64,000 bases of DNA from CALELF01 sp045617925 (lineage in GTDB: Bacteria; Synergistota; Synergistia; Synergistales; Synergistaceae): NCBI GenBank assembly GCA_045617925.1, contig JAZLJR010000053.1, positions 47,738 through 111,737 of the forward strand, read 5' to 3'. The notes below the pieces were generated by a model. That model was not told the DNA's origin and did not search any database. It saw only the letters and a program-made list of their open reading frames with translations. Positions 35,098 through 45,013 of this stretch are shown here, one piece after another (the stretch's first letter is position 1; every line of letters starts with the position of its first letter). The translations under genes were made by a program, and so were the position numbers.

Positions 35098-36198
35098 TTA
35101 TTTTGTTGCAAATAACCTATCACCTACATCTCCTAATCCAGGAACAATGTAACCGTGGTCATTCAACTTTTCATCAATTGCTGCCACAAAGATATCTACA
35201 TCTGGATGTGCTTCATGAACTGCATTTATCCCTTGTGTTACTGCTATTATTGAAATAACGGAGATATTTTTCACACCATTCTTTTTAAGCATAGAGATTG
35301 CTTCTTTCACTGTTCCACCAGTTGCAAGCATAGGGTCAAGTATAAAGACAGTGCTTGTTGCAATATCACTTGGATATTTTGAATAATATTCAACAGGCTT
35401 TAAAGAATCTGGGTCTCTGTATAAGCCAATATGGCCAACAGTTGCATTAGGAACAAGGCTTAAGAAACCTTCAAGCATTCCAAGACCGGCACGCAAGATT
35501 GGAACGACTGCAACTTTTGTATCTGCTAGCTTAAAAGCAGTTGTGGTTGTCAGAGGTGTTTCTACCATTTCTTCTTTGATAGGAAGATCTCTTGTAACTT
35601 CATACACCATCAAGGTAGTAATTTCTTTCACCAATTCTCTAAAATCTTTAGGTGCAGTAGCTTTATCACGCAAAACCTCCAGCTTATGTCTAACCAATGG
35701 ATGATCAAACACAATAGTTCTGCCACCTTTTGCGTCTGCATCAAGCATCGTGTTAGGTTTTTGTTCATAGGAAGTAATTTTTTGCAGACGAATTGAATGA
35801 CGTCCACCTTCAAATGGTTCAACTAACCACGCTTTTACCATTTCCTTTGCGACATCCATCCCTGTTACACGAGCTCCCAGAACAATTATGTTAGAATCAT
35901 TGTGGCGTCTGCTAAGCAGTGCAGTAAATTGGTCATGACATAATGCAGCACGTATTCCTTGAACTTTATTTGCGGCTAGCATCATACCAATACCTGTTCC
36001 GCATATCAAAACGCCTCTATCATATTTGTGGGCTGCAACAGATTCAGCCGTTAAAAATGCCATATCTGGATAATCAACCCTGGCCTCTGCTGAATATGTG
36101 CCAAAATCTTTTACCTCATGACCAAGGTCAAGCAACATGTTGCATATTTCAGTCTTAAAAGCAACTCCTGCGTGATCAGATGCGATCGCAATTTTCAT
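35098..36198 (-). CDS. rpiB-upp: Fusion of ribose-5-phosphate isomerase B and uracil phosphoribosyltransferase
   Basis: One frame of 366 residues from MKIAIASDHAG. Residues 1 to about 145 are RpiB, with DHAGVAFK, the catalytic VLICGTGIGM Cys and the HNDSN loop. After a short linker, residues about 160-366 are Upp, with HPLVRHKLEVLRD, PILRAGLGM, the PRPP loop ILDPMLATGGT and the uracil site GYIVPGLGDVGDR. Both active sites look intact. RpiB makes ribulose/ribose 5-phosphate, and ribose 5-phosphate feeds PRPP, the co-substrate of Upp. In Bacillota rpiB and upp are often adjacent, so fusion is plausible. GGAGG upstream sets the start. Confidence 0.95.
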   Translation of the reverse strand: MKIAIASDHAGVAFKTEICNMLLDLGHEVKDFGTYSAEARVDYPDMAFLTAESVAAHKYDRGVLICGTGIGMMLAANKVQGIRAALCHDQFTALLSRRHNDSNIIVLGARVTGMDVAKEMVKAWLVEPFEGGRHSIRLQKITSYEQKPNTMLDADAKGGRTIVFDHPLVRHKLEVLRDKATAPKDFRELVKEITTLMVYEVTRDLPIKEEMVETPLTTTTAFKLADTKVAVVPILRAGLGMLEGFLSLVPNATVGHIGLYRDPDSLKPVEYYSKYPSDIATSTVFILDPMLATGGTVKEAISMLKKNGVKNISVISIIAVTQGINAVHEAHPDVDIFVAAIDEKLNDHGYIVPGLGDVGDRLFATK

Positions 36199-36212
36199 AG
36201 CATAATCCTCCA

Positions 36213-37148
36213 TTATTTTGTTATTTCTGTTATTAGTTCACTTGTCAAAAGATATGGGTTTATCTCTCGACAAGATAATTTTGCCAGTAATTCTGCAGAG
36301 CATTTCTCTTTCCACAATTTTGATACTTTTTGCGATACCTCATTTAATAGTAACTTCTCCATTTCCAAAGCAACACGATCCATCAATTTATTTTTTCCTT
36401 CTGATGTGTTGCGTAAGAAATTATAATGAGAAGATATATCATTAGCCACTTCTTCAAAACCAATATTGGCGTAACTGGAAGCAAGTCTTACAGGCGGAAT
36501 CCAAGTATCACAAGCATTCATCTTCAGCATAGCCGATACATCAGACGCCACTTTTTCTGCACCTTCTCTGTCACATTTGTTTACAACAAAGACATCGGCT
36601 ATCTCCATAATACCAGCCTTCATTATTTGAATGTCATCACCCATACCAGGTGTTAAAATAAGACAAACAGTGTCTGCTATTTTTATAATGTCTATTTCAG
36701 ATTGACCAACGCCAACTGTTTCCACAAGAATTATATCGTATCCACATGCATCAAAAATTAAACTTGTCTCCCACGTTGCAGCACTAACTCCACCTAAGCT
36801 ACCACGTGAGCCCATTGAACGGATAAACACATTTTTTTCTAGTGATAAATGTTGCATCCTTAGTCTATCGCCTAAAATCGCACCGCCTGTAAAAGGACTT
36901 GAAGGGTCAATGGCAATTATTGCAACTTTTTTGCCTTGTGCCAAAAATTCATCAACGAGCCTATCACAAAATGTGCTCTTTCCTGCACCAGGACTACCTG
37001 TTACACCTACTACATGTGCATGCCCTGTATGAGGATAAATTTCCTGCATTATACTTTTGGCGTCATGTGATTGGGATTCAACTAATGTGATAAGTCTACC
37101 TATAGACCTAATATCTCCATTTAATGCATTTTGTAATGTTTTTTTCAT
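36213..37148 (-). CDS. meaB: MeaB/ArgK G3E-family GTPase (B12 mutase chaperone)
   Basis: MeaB guards and reloads adenosylcobalamin-dependent methylmalonyl-CoA mutase. The 311-residue product has Walker A GSPGAGKST, the IDPSSPFTGGAILGDRLRM segment (switch region, split here by a few residues), ETVGVGQSE and the base-specificity motif VNKCD. The mutase genes are not in the window, but MeaB implies a propionate/succinate methylmalonyl-CoA route, common in Negativicutes. Confidence 0.93.
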   Translation of the reverse strand: MKKTLQNALNGDIRSIGRLITLVESQSHDAKSIMQEIYPHTGHAHVVGVTGSPGAGKSTFCDRLVDEFLAQGKKVAIIAIDPSSPFTGGAILGDRLRMQHLSLEKNVFIRSMGSRGSLGGVSAATWETSLIFDACGYDIILVETVGVGQSEIDIIKIADTVCLILTPGMGDDIQIMKAGIMEIADVFVVNKCDREGAEKVASDVSAMLKMNACDTWIPPVRLASSYANIGFEEVANDISSHYNFLRNTSEGKNKLMDRVALEMEKLLLNEVSQKVSKLWKEKCSAELLAKLSCREINPYLLTSELITEITK

Positions 37149-37160
37149 TTTAACACTCGT

Positions 37161-37394
37161 CTAAAATAAAACATTTTGTCCCATAAATGAATAAAGCCCA
37201 AGATATATGGAAGCAACTAAGGTGAAACCTACCAAAACTCTAAGATAAAATAGAAAAATATTAGAAGCCTTTAATTCACCTCGCATAATTTTTGCTGCTA
37301 TTCGAGATAAGAATAAAGTTAAAATAAATGAAGCAAGTGCAATGAGTGCTTGAAGATTGACAAAAGAAATCTTCAAATTAAAAAGTTTAATCAT
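37161..37394 (-). CDS. Small two-span membrane protein, function unknown
   Basis: A 77-residue frame with an AGGTGG ribosome site about 9 bases before the ATG. It has two hydrophobic stretches, about residues 13-32 and 48-70, separated by a basic loop (RIAAKIMRGELK), predicting both ends outside or in the membrane interface. It sits between valS and meaB in the same direction. I do not recognise a family. Confidence 0.6.
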   Translation of the reverse strand: MIKLFNLKISFVNLQALIALASFILTLFLSRIAAKIMRGELKASNIFLFYLRVLVGFTLVASIYLGLYSFMGQNVLF

Positions 37395-37456
37395 TTATAT
37401 CGTCCACCTACATACGTTCAAGTCTTTACTCAATTTATTCTTTGTAAAAATCACCC

Positions 37457-40108
37457 TTAATTTGCTAGATTTTCTATATTTTCATGTATTCTAGATAATT
37501 TCTTTTCGTTTTCCGCAAGGTCATTAGTTGTTTTTTCAATAACTTCTTTTGGCGCTCTTTCAACAAATTGCTTATTTGAAAGCTTATTTTTATTCTTAAC
37601 TATATCCAGCTCAAGCTTTTTTTCTTCTTGCTTTAAACGTGCAAGCTCTTTGTCTATGTCAAGCAAATCACCAACAGGTAAATAAATTTGAACCTTGTCA
37701 AGAACTGTTGCTAAAGACTTATGTGGTTTAGTGTCTCCTTTTTTCATAAAGGAAATATTTTCGGCTTTCGCGAGTAACTTGATGGAAGCCATATTATTAT
37801 CTAATAAATCAAAAGATTTATCATCTTGTGCCTCAAGAACAAAAGTATCAACCCTCTGTGAAGGTGCGACATGGGCTTCAACACGCAAATTTCTCATTGC
37901 TCGAATAGTTTCACAAACCATAGTCATATCATCTATGATGTCAGTTTGAATATTTTTTTCAATTTTTGGCCAAGCATTATTCATCAAATATGAACTTCCA
38001 AATGGGAAGGCATGCCAAAGCTCTTCCGTAACAAATGGAATAATTGGGTGGAGCAACTTTAAGACATTTTTGAATACATAAAGCAAGACAGATTGCGTAG
38101 AAGCTTTTCTGCTTTCACCTTCATCGCCACGCAACGCTGGCTTTGCAAGCTCTAAATACCAGTCGCAAAGCTCACCCCATGTAAAATCATACATCAATCT
38201 TGCAGCTTCACCAAAGAAATATCCATCAAGCAACTTTGTCATTTCTTGGGCAACCTGTGCAGTCCTTTCCAAAATCCACTTGTCATGCAAAAGCAAATCA
38301 AGCTCACCAAAATTTTCATTTTCCTTTGCACCCTCAAGATTCATAAGAGCAAATCTGCTTGCATTCCAAAGCTTGTTCATAAACAGACGATAGGTGGAAA
38401 TTCTCTCTTTAGAAAGAAATATATCTCTGCCTTGAACAGTTAATGAAGCCATGGTCAAACGCAAAGCGTCAGCTCCATATTCATCAACAATCAAGAGAGG
38501 ATCTATAACATTTCCTTTAGACTTGCTCATTTTTTGTCCTTTTTCGTCTCGGACAAGTGCATGTATATAGACCTCATGGAATGGAACTTCACCATTCATG
38601 TTTTCTAATCCAAACATAATCATACGAGCAACCCAGAAGAAAATTATATCAAAACCAGTCACTAGAACACTAGTAGGATAAAACTTTTCTAAAGTTTTTG
38701 TATTATCTGGCCAGCCCATTGTGGAAAATGGCCAAAGTCCAGAAGAAAACCATGTATCAAGCACATCTTCGTCTTGTTTTAAGTTAGAACTTCCACACTT
38801 AGGGCAGGTATGTGGAGCATCTTCAGCAACAATAACTTCTCCGCAATCTTGACAATACCACGCAGGGATTCTATGTCCCCACCAAAGTTGACGTGAAATG
38901 CACCAGTCTCTAATGTTCTCCATCCACTGATAGTAAACATTTGTCCACTGTTCTGGAACAAATTTAATCTTACCTGCATTGACGCTTTTGACTCCAGCAT
39001 CCGCAAGAGGCCTGGTCTTTACAAACCACTGCTCGGAAAGATATGGCTCAATTATTGTATGACAACGATAACATTCACCAACGGAATGCTTTAAATCTGA
39101 AACGGATAAAAGGACACCTAGCTCTTTTAAGTCAGCACTGATTGCTTCTCTAGCCTCAAATCTATCCATGCCAGCATACTTACCAGCATTTTCATTCATT
39201 TTACCAGTGCTGTCAATTACAGAAATTTGCTCCAAATTATGACGCTGACCAACAAGGAAGTCATTTGGATCATGGGCAGGCGTTATCTTGACACAACCTG
39301 TTCCAAACTCTGGATCAACCATGATATCTTCAATGACAGGAATTACTCTATTTACAATTGGAACAATTACTTTCTTTCCAACTAAATGGCGATTTTTTTC
39401 ATCCCTTGGGTGTATTGCAATTGCAGTATCACCCAAAAGAGTCTCAGGACGAGTTGTCATTACGATAACTCCCCCATCACTGCCATCAGCAAATTTATAA
39501 ATACATTCGTAAAATTTGCCATCGTGTTCATGGTGTTCAACCTCAAGATCAGAAAGAGCAGTCTGACATCTTGGGCACCAGTTAATTAAATATTTTCCAC
39601 GATAAATTAAACCTTTGTTGTAAAGGTTTACAAAATTTTTGCGAACAGCACGTGACAAGCCTTCATCCATTGTAAAACGTTCACGTTCCCAGTCACAAGA
39701 AGCACCAAGTTTCTTTAACTGTCCAATGATGGTATTACCATATTTTTGTTTCCATTCCCAAACACGTTTGACAAATTCTTCTCGGCCTAAATCCTGCCTT
39801 TTTATGCCGTCTTTTGCCAACTCTCTCTCAACAACATTCTGTGTTGCAATACCAGCATGGTCTGTCCCTGGCAACCATAAAACTTCATAACCTTGCATTC
39901 TCTTTGTGCGGCATAGAATATCTTGCAAAGTATTGTCTAGAGCATGACCTACATGCAATGAACCAGTAACATTTGGCGGTGGAATGACAATAGAAAAGGC
40001 AGGTTTTACAGATGTCTCATCTGCATGGAAAAGCCCAGCCTTTACCCACTCATCATACCATTTATCTTCTATAGGTTTAGGATCATAAGATTTATTCAGT
40101 TCTTGCAT
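37457..40108 (-). CDS. valS: Valyl-tRNA synthetase
   Basis: Class Ia synthetase. The 883-residue product has PPPNVTGSLHVGHAL (HIGH motif), the CP1 editing domain (about residues 200-350, with TTRPETLLGDTA), a zinc-like CPKCGSS knuckle, KMSKSKGN, the anticodon-binding domain and a C-terminal coiled coil typical of ValRS. No T-box leader is visible in the 33-base gap upstream. Confidence 0.97.
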   Translation of the reverse strand: MQELNKSYDPKPIEDKWYDEWVKAGLFHADETSVKPAFSIVIPPPNVTGSLHVGHALDNTLQDILCRTKRMQGYEVLWLPGTDHAGIATQNVVERELAKDGIKRQDLGREEFVKRVWEWKQKYGNTIIGQLKKLGASCDWERERFTMDEGLSRAVRKNFVNLYNKGLIYRGKYLINWCPRCQTALSDLEVEHHEHDGKFYECIYKFADGSDGGVIVMTTRPETLLGDTAIAIHPRDEKNRHLVGKKVIVPIVNRVIPVIEDIMVDPEFGTGCVKITPAHDPNDFLVGQRHNLEQISVIDSTGKMNENAGKYAGMDRFEAREAISADLKELGVLLSVSDLKHSVGECYRCHTIIEPYLSEQWFVKTRPLADAGVKSVNAGKIKFVPEQWTNVYYQWMENIRDWCISRQLWWGHRIPAWYCQDCGEVIVAEDAPHTCPKCGSSNLKQDEDVLDTWFSSGLWPFSTMGWPDNTKTLEKFYPTSVLVTGFDIIFFWVARMIMFGLENMNGEVPFHEVYIHALVRDEKGQKMSKSKGNVIDPLLIVDEYGADALRLTMASLTVQGRDIFLSKERISTYRLFMNKLWNASRFALMNLEGAKENENFGELDLLLHDKWILERTAQVAQEMTKLLDGYFFGEAARLMYDFTWGELCDWYLELAKPALRGDEGESRKASTQSVLLYVFKNVLKLLHPIIPFVTEELWHAFPFGSSYLMNNAWPKIEKNIQTDIIDDMTMVCETIRAMRNLRVEAHVAPSQRVDTFVLEAQDDKSFDLLDNNMASIKLLAKAENISFMKKGDTKPHKSLATVLDKVQIYLPVGDLLDIDKELARLKQEEKKLELDIVKNKNKLSNKQFVERAPKEVIEKTTNDLAENEKKLSRIHENIENLAN

Positions 40109-40141
40109 TTTTAATTTCCTCCCTAAATTTGCTTTAGACCT

Positions 40142-40741
40142 TTATATATTTTTCATTTTTTCTATCACTTGAACCAATACACCACGCAACTCATCTATAT
40201 TTGGTGTCTTATCTCCAAGAGTCACAAAAGGTGGCACAATTGAAAACAAACATTCGCTAGCTAATTTGTTATAGTAAGCTTTTCTCTTAGTCTTTGGTAT
40301 TTTATCTGCTTTTGTAAAAACAACTAATGAGGGAACATCCAGTGATTTCAAATACTCACACATCATATGGTCATTTTCTAGTTGTCCATGGCGAAAATCT
40401 ATCAATTGCACTACAAAAGAAATGGGGCGATTAGATGTGAAGTAAGAATCTATCAGCGCGCGCCATTCTTTTCGTTCAGACTGTCCACGAGAAGCAAAAC
40501 CATAGCCAGGCAAATCAACTAAATTAAAATTTAAATTCTCAGTTTTTACTTCATAGAAATTTATACTTCTTGTTTTTCCAGGCTGGGAACTAACCTTTGC
40601 AAGTTTTTTGCCTAATAAAATATTTATCAAGGTTGATTTACCAACATTTGATCTGCCAACAAAAGCAACCTCAATATTATTGATACTTGGCAACTGTTTT
40701 TTATTAAAAGCAGTGCAAGTTAATTTAGCGTTAAAAATCAT
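40142..40741 (-). CDS. engB: Ribosome biogenesis GTP-binding protein EngB/YsxC
   Basis: Small essential GTPase in 50S assembly. The 199-residue product has G1 GRSNVGKST, G3 DLPGYG, G4 FTKADK, and the PGKTRSINFYE switch segment. Four-base overlap with lon. Confidence 0.96.
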   Translation of the reverse strand: MIFNAKLTCTAFNKKQLPSINNIEVAFVGRSNVGKSTLINILLGKKLAKVSSQPGKTRSINFYEVKTENLNFNLVDLPGYGFASRGQSERKEWRALIDSYFTSNRPISFVVQLIDFRHGQLENDHMMCEYLKSLDVPSLVVFTKADKIPKTKRKAYYNKLASECLFSIVPPFVTLGDKTPNIDELRGVLVQVIEKMKNI

Positions 40742-43077
40742 TTTTGAAACACTAACTTAAAGACCTGCTCGATTTTTGAAACATAATGTAGCTTAAGTCC
40801 TTTAGTAACCCACGGCTTTAAATCTGCAACATCAGGTTTATTAAGCAAAGGAACAATAAGCTCGTTAATTCCAAGTCTTCTAGCTGCTAATATTTTTTCT
40901 TTTATTCCGCCAATTGGCAAAACATCACCAGTTAAAGACATTTCACCGGTCATTGCAAATTTATTATTTATTCTTTTTTCCGCTAATGCAGAAAAAAGAG
41001 CAACTGTTATGGTGATACCTGCAGAAGGTCCATCTTTTGGAATGGCACCAGCAGGAACATGTATGTGAACATCTGTTTTGTTCCATTGAAGTTTATCTAG
41101 TCCATAATGTTGGGCTCTAGATTTTATATGAGACAATGCGTTTTCTGCAGATTCTTTAAAAATATCACCAAGGTTGCCTGTAAGTTCCAGTTTTCCAGAA
41201 CCTGCCATCTTGACGGCTTGTATTAAGAGCACATCACCACCAGTAGATGTCCAAGCTAACCCTATTCCAGTTCCAACATTAGGCTCTGCTGGTAATAATG
41301 TATCGTATGATTTTGGGCTACCGAGAAATTTTAAGATTAATTTGTCAGTAAGGACAAACTCATTAGTGTCTTTATCTTTGGCATTTTCAAGCTGCACAGC
41401 GACTTTTCTAGCAATTTTGCATAATACTCTATCAAGCTGTCGGACGCCAGCTTCATGAGTATAACCGGTAATGATTTTTTTTATTAAATCATCCTCTATA
41501 ATCAACTCTTGTTCGGAAAGTCCATGTTCACTTCTTACCTTTGGTAATAAATGCCTCTTGGCTATCTCCAATTTCTCTTCCATTACATATCCGGACAAAG
41601 AAATAATTTCCATTCTATCAAGCAAAGGATAAGGTATTTCATCATAATTATTGGCAGTAGTAATAAAAACAACCTTGCTCAAATCAAATGGAACTTCAAG
41701 AAAATTATCTGTAAAATGATAATTTTGCTCACTGTCCAATACTTCAAGCAATGCACTTGCAGGATCTCCCTTGTAATCGCTGGAAATTTTATCAATTTCA
41801 TCCAGCAAAATCAATGGATTATTAACACCACACTGCTTTATGTTATAAATTATCCTTCCAGGTTGCGCACCTAAATATGTTCTTCTGTGTCCGCGGATTT
41901 CAGCCTCATCGTGCATTCCGCCAAGAGCAATCTGCACAAACTCTCGCCTCATAGCTTTAGCTATGGATTTTGCTATGGACGTTTTCCCCACACCAGGAGC
42001 ACCCACAAAACACAATATCTGGTTTCTTATGTTTTGCCCAGCTCTTTTGCGTGCCACAAGGTATTCAAGTATTCGCTCCTTTGCTTCATCCAATCCCCAA
42101 TGGTCTTTATTTAATATTAGTTTAGCGTGCCTTATATTCAAATTATCTTCCGACGAAACATTCCATGGTAAATCAGATAATGTTTCAACATACACACGAG
42201 AAACACCAGCTTCTGGTGAACCTGGCTGGAGCTTTCGCAAACGCTCGACTTCCTTTTTTACTTTTGCAAATACTTCGCTTGGCATAGAGGCAGCCTGTGC
42301 TTTTTGTAGCAATTCATTTGCCTCATTTTCCAAAGAAACATCCTCGCCAAGTTCCTCATTAATTATCTTTAGTTTTTCCCTTAAGTAATATTTTTTTTGG
42401 TCTATATCTAGATTTTTCTTAACTTCTTCCTCAAGATTATGCTGCATCTCCAGTAAAGAATTTTCACGCAAAAGCTCAACTAACAACTTTCTTAACTGAA
42501 ATAGCAACGAAGGAACAGCCAAAATTTCTTGCTTAACATTGTATTTTAGCGTAGTATTTGCAAGTGCAATATAAATAAGCTCTTCTGGATTTCTTATATC
42601 TTGAATATTAGGATTTATCTTACCTGGAAATTTAAAATCTAGTGCGTCATTCCTGAAACACTGTTCAATAATTGAACGTGCTAATGTTCCCGCTTCAGAA
42701 GAATTTACCTTTTTAGGCTTTGTAATTTTTGTTACAGTTGCTACAGAAAAATCACCAATATTTTCTAGCGATTCAATTTTTGCACGACTCAATCCCATAA
42801 GGACTATTCTTAATGAACCATCTGGAAGACGTATTGACTGATTCATTTCAACACTGCAAATTGTGCCTGTTGGATACAGATTATTTATATCAGGTTGACA
42901 ATTAACATCAGTCTGATTGATTTCACCAGCCACAAACACAGGCAATCCCTTTGATGCAGCATACTCAAGAGCACTCACTGATGCTCTTACAGTAACTATC
43001 AAGGGATTTAATATGTATGGCAATACAGACACACCATATACTGTAACTAATGGTAATTCTTCCAAGTTTGAACTCAT
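40738..43077 (-). CDS. lon: ATP-dependent protease Lon
   Basis: Degrades damaged and regulatory proteins. The 779-residue product has the N-terminal substrate domain, AAA+ module with Walker A GAPGVGKTS and Walker B ILLDEID, and the protease domain with catalytic Ser in KDGPSAGIT and a downstream Lys. Lies between clpX and engB, the classic tig-clpPX-lon-engB order. Confidence 0.97.
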   Translation of the reverse strand: MSSNLEELPLVTVYGVSVLPYILNPLIVTVRASVSALEYAASKGLPVFVAGEINQTDVNCQPDINNLYPTGTICSVEMNQSIRLPDGSLRIVLMGLSRAKIESLENIGDFSVATVTKITKPKKVNSSEAGTLARSIIEQCFRNDALDFKFPGKINPNIQDIRNPEELIYIALANTTLKYNVKQEILAVPSLLFQLRKLLVELLRENSLLEMQHNLEEEVKKNLDIDQKKYYLREKLKIINEELGEDVSLENEANELLQKAQAASMPSEVFAKVKKEVERLRKLQPGSPEAGVSRVYVETLSDLPWNVSSEDNLNIRHAKLILNKDHWGLDEAKERILEYLVARKRAGQNIRNQILCFVGAPGVGKTSIAKSIAKAMRREFVQIALGGMHDEAEIRGHRRTYLGAQPGRIIYNIKQCGVNNPLILLDEIDKISSDYKGDPASALLEVLDSEQNYHFTDNFLEVPFDLSKVVFITTANNYDEIPYPLLDRMEIISLSGYVMEEKLEIAKRHLLPKVRSEHGLSEQELIIEDDLIKKIITGYTHEAGVRQLDRVLCKIARKVAVQLENAKDKDTNEFVLTDKLILKFLGSPKSYDTLLPAEPNVGTGIGLAWTSTGGDVLLIQAVKMAGSGKLELTGNLGDIFKESAENALSHIKSRAQHYGLDKLQWNKTDVHIHVPAGAIPKDGPSAGITITVALFSALAEKRINNKFAMTGEMSLTGDVLPIGGIKEKILAARRLGINELIVPLLNKPDVADLKPWVTKGLKLHYVSKIEQVFKLVFQK

Positions 43078-43078
43078 A

Positions 43079-44386
43079 TTAAGCTAATCTTTCTTCCACT
43101 AACTCTTTTGTTATTACAAGATTTTTTGTATCAGATTTGGATGGCAAGGTATATTGAAAATCAAGCAAAACCTTTTCCATAATAGATTTTACCCCTCTTG
43201 CACCAACACCAAGTTCAAATGCTTTTTTAGCTATCAGCTGCAATGCTTCCTTCTCAAACTCAAGCGCCACGCCATCATAAGAAAATAACTCTTTATATTG
43301 TTTTGTTGTGGCATTTTTAGGTTCTGTCATAATTTTTACTATGGCATCTTCATCAAGAGAGTGTAAAGTCACAACCACAGGCAAACGACCTATAAGCTCA
43401 GGTATGAGACCAAATTTGCGTAAATCATCTGGAACAACCTGTGAAATAAGTTTATCGCTTGCCTTTGAATTTTTATCTATAACATTGCCACGAAAACCTA
43501 ATTGTCCATTGGAAGTGCGTTTTGAAATAAACTTTTCAATTCCGACAAATGCACCACCACAAATGAACAAAATGTTCTTTGTATCAATGTAGATACATTG
43601 CTGATTTGGGTGTTTTCTTCCACCATTTGGAGGGACAGAAGCTATTGTGCTTTCTATTATTTTTAGCAATGCTTGTTGCACACCCTCACCAGAGACATCA
43701 CGAGTTATTGAGGTATTCTCTGATTTACGAGCTATTTTATCTATCTCATCAATATAGATTATGCCTCTCTCAGCTTTCTTTACATCGTAATCAGCAGCAG
43801 CTAGAAGCCTAACCAAGATGTTTTCCACGTCATCTCCAACATAGCCTGCTTCTGTTACAGTGGTTGCGTCTGCAATAGCAAAAGGAATATTCAAAATTTT
43901 TGCCAAGGTTTGAGCTAAATACGTCTTGCCACTCCCAGTGGGACCAATCAACAAGACATTGTTTTTGGGTAATTCCGTTGCATCTTTAGAATTCTTATTC
44001 GCTTCAAGTGCATTAATTCTTTTGTAATGGTTGTAAACTGCCACTGAAAGAATTTTTTTTGCTTTATCTTGACCAATTACATACTGATCAAGATAATTCT
44101 TAATTTCCATCGGCTTTGGGAAACTCAATTTTTTATCCGAAAGATTAGTTTTAGCTTCTTCGTCATCAAATATTTTTGACTGCAAATTATTCAAACCAAA
44201 ATCTTCATCTCCCACCATGTCAAACATCTCGTTGATGTAAGCATTGTATAGGTGAACACAATCAAAACAAATTTTTACATTTTTGTCTTGCCTAGAAGAT
44301 ATTGCTGGCATATCTTCAGATAAAGTGCAGCCACAAAAGGAACATTTGTTCTTATTGCTACCAGTCCTTCTACCATTTTGTATCAT
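43079..44386 (-). CDS. clpX: ClpX ATPase subunit
   Basis: Unfolds substrates for ClpP. The 435-residue product has the N-terminal zinc finger (CSFCG and CFDC pairs), Walker A GPTGSGKT, Walker B IIYIDEIDKI, the pore loop GYVGDDVE and the sensor 2 region GVGARGVKSI. The ClpP-binding loop is GQLGFRG where many ClpX have IGF, a mild change (LGF). Six bases from clpP. Confidence 0.97.
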   Translation of the reverse strand: MIQNGRRTGSNKNKCSFCGCTLSEDMPAISSRQDKNVKICFDCVHLYNAYINEMFDMVGDEDFGLNNLQSKIFDDEEAKTNLSDKKLSFPKPMEIKNYLDQYVIGQDKAKKILSVAVYNHYKRINALEANKNSKDATELPKNNVLLIGPTGSGKTYLAQTLAKILNIPFAIADATTVTEAGYVGDDVENILVRLLAAADYDVKKAERGIIYIDEIDKIARKSENTSITRDVSGEGVQQALLKIIESTIASVPPNGGRKHPNQQCIYIDTKNILFICGGAFVGIEKFISKRTSNGQLGFRGNVIDKNSKASDKLISQVVPDDLRKFGLIPELIGRLPVVVTLHSLDEDAIVKIMTEPKNATTKQYKELFSYDGVALEFEKEALQLIAKKAFELGVGARGVKSIMEKVLLDFQYTLPSKSDTKNLVITKELVEERLA

Positions 44387-44392
44387 TACTTT

Positions 44393-44980
44393 TTACCTTT
44401 TTGTAATAATCTCGTCTGCTATCCCATATTCTATTGCTTCATTTGCTGTCATATAAAAATCACGCTCAGTATCTAGCTGGATTTTTTCAAAAGATTGCCC
44501 CGTGTGAAGTGCTAATATCTCATTAAGTTTCTTTCTCGTTTTCTTGATTTCTTCTGCTTGAATTAAAATTTCAGTCTCCTGTCCTTGAGCACCGCCCATT
44601 GGTTGATGTATCATCACCTTTGAGTTAGGTAAAACATAGCGACTGCCTTTTGCACCAGCAGAAAATAGAACTGCTGCCATACTTGCAGCCATTCCAAGAC
44701 AAAGTGTAGAGACAGTTGGTTTTACAAACTGCATCGAGTCATAAATAGCAAGTCCTGCGGAAACGGAACCACCGGGGCTGTTTATATAGAGAGAAATTGG
44801 CTTATCTGGGTCCTCAAGTTCCAAAAAAAGCAACTGTGCAATCACAACATTTGCAACAGCGTCATTTATTTCTGAACCCAAAAAAATAATTCTATCTTTA
44901 AGCAAACGGCTGTATATATCGTAAGACCTTTCGCCACCATGCTCTGATTGTTCAACTACAACTGGTATGTAATAAGACAT
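44393..44980 (-). CDS. clpP: ClpP protease subunit
   Basis: Serine protease partner of ClpX. The 195-residue product has the catalytic Ser in CLGMAASMAAVL, the catalytic His in MIHQPMGGAQGQ and the catalytic Asp in DTERDFYM. A short propeptide-like N-terminus (YIPVVVEQSEHGGERSYDIYS) is typical. Confidence 0.97.
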   Translation of the reverse strand: MSYYIPVVVEQSEHGGERSYDIYSRLLKDRIIFLGSEINDAVANVVIAQLLFLELEDPDKPISLYINSPGGSVSAGLAIYDSMQFVKPTVSTLCLGMAASMAAVLFSAGAKGSRYVLPNSKVMIHQPMGGAQGQETEILIQAEEIKKTRKKLNEILALHTGQSFEKIQLDTERDFYMTANEAIEYGIADEIITKR

Positions 44981-45013
44981 ATTGTTTTACAACCTCATAT
45001 TATTTTTTTTTAA

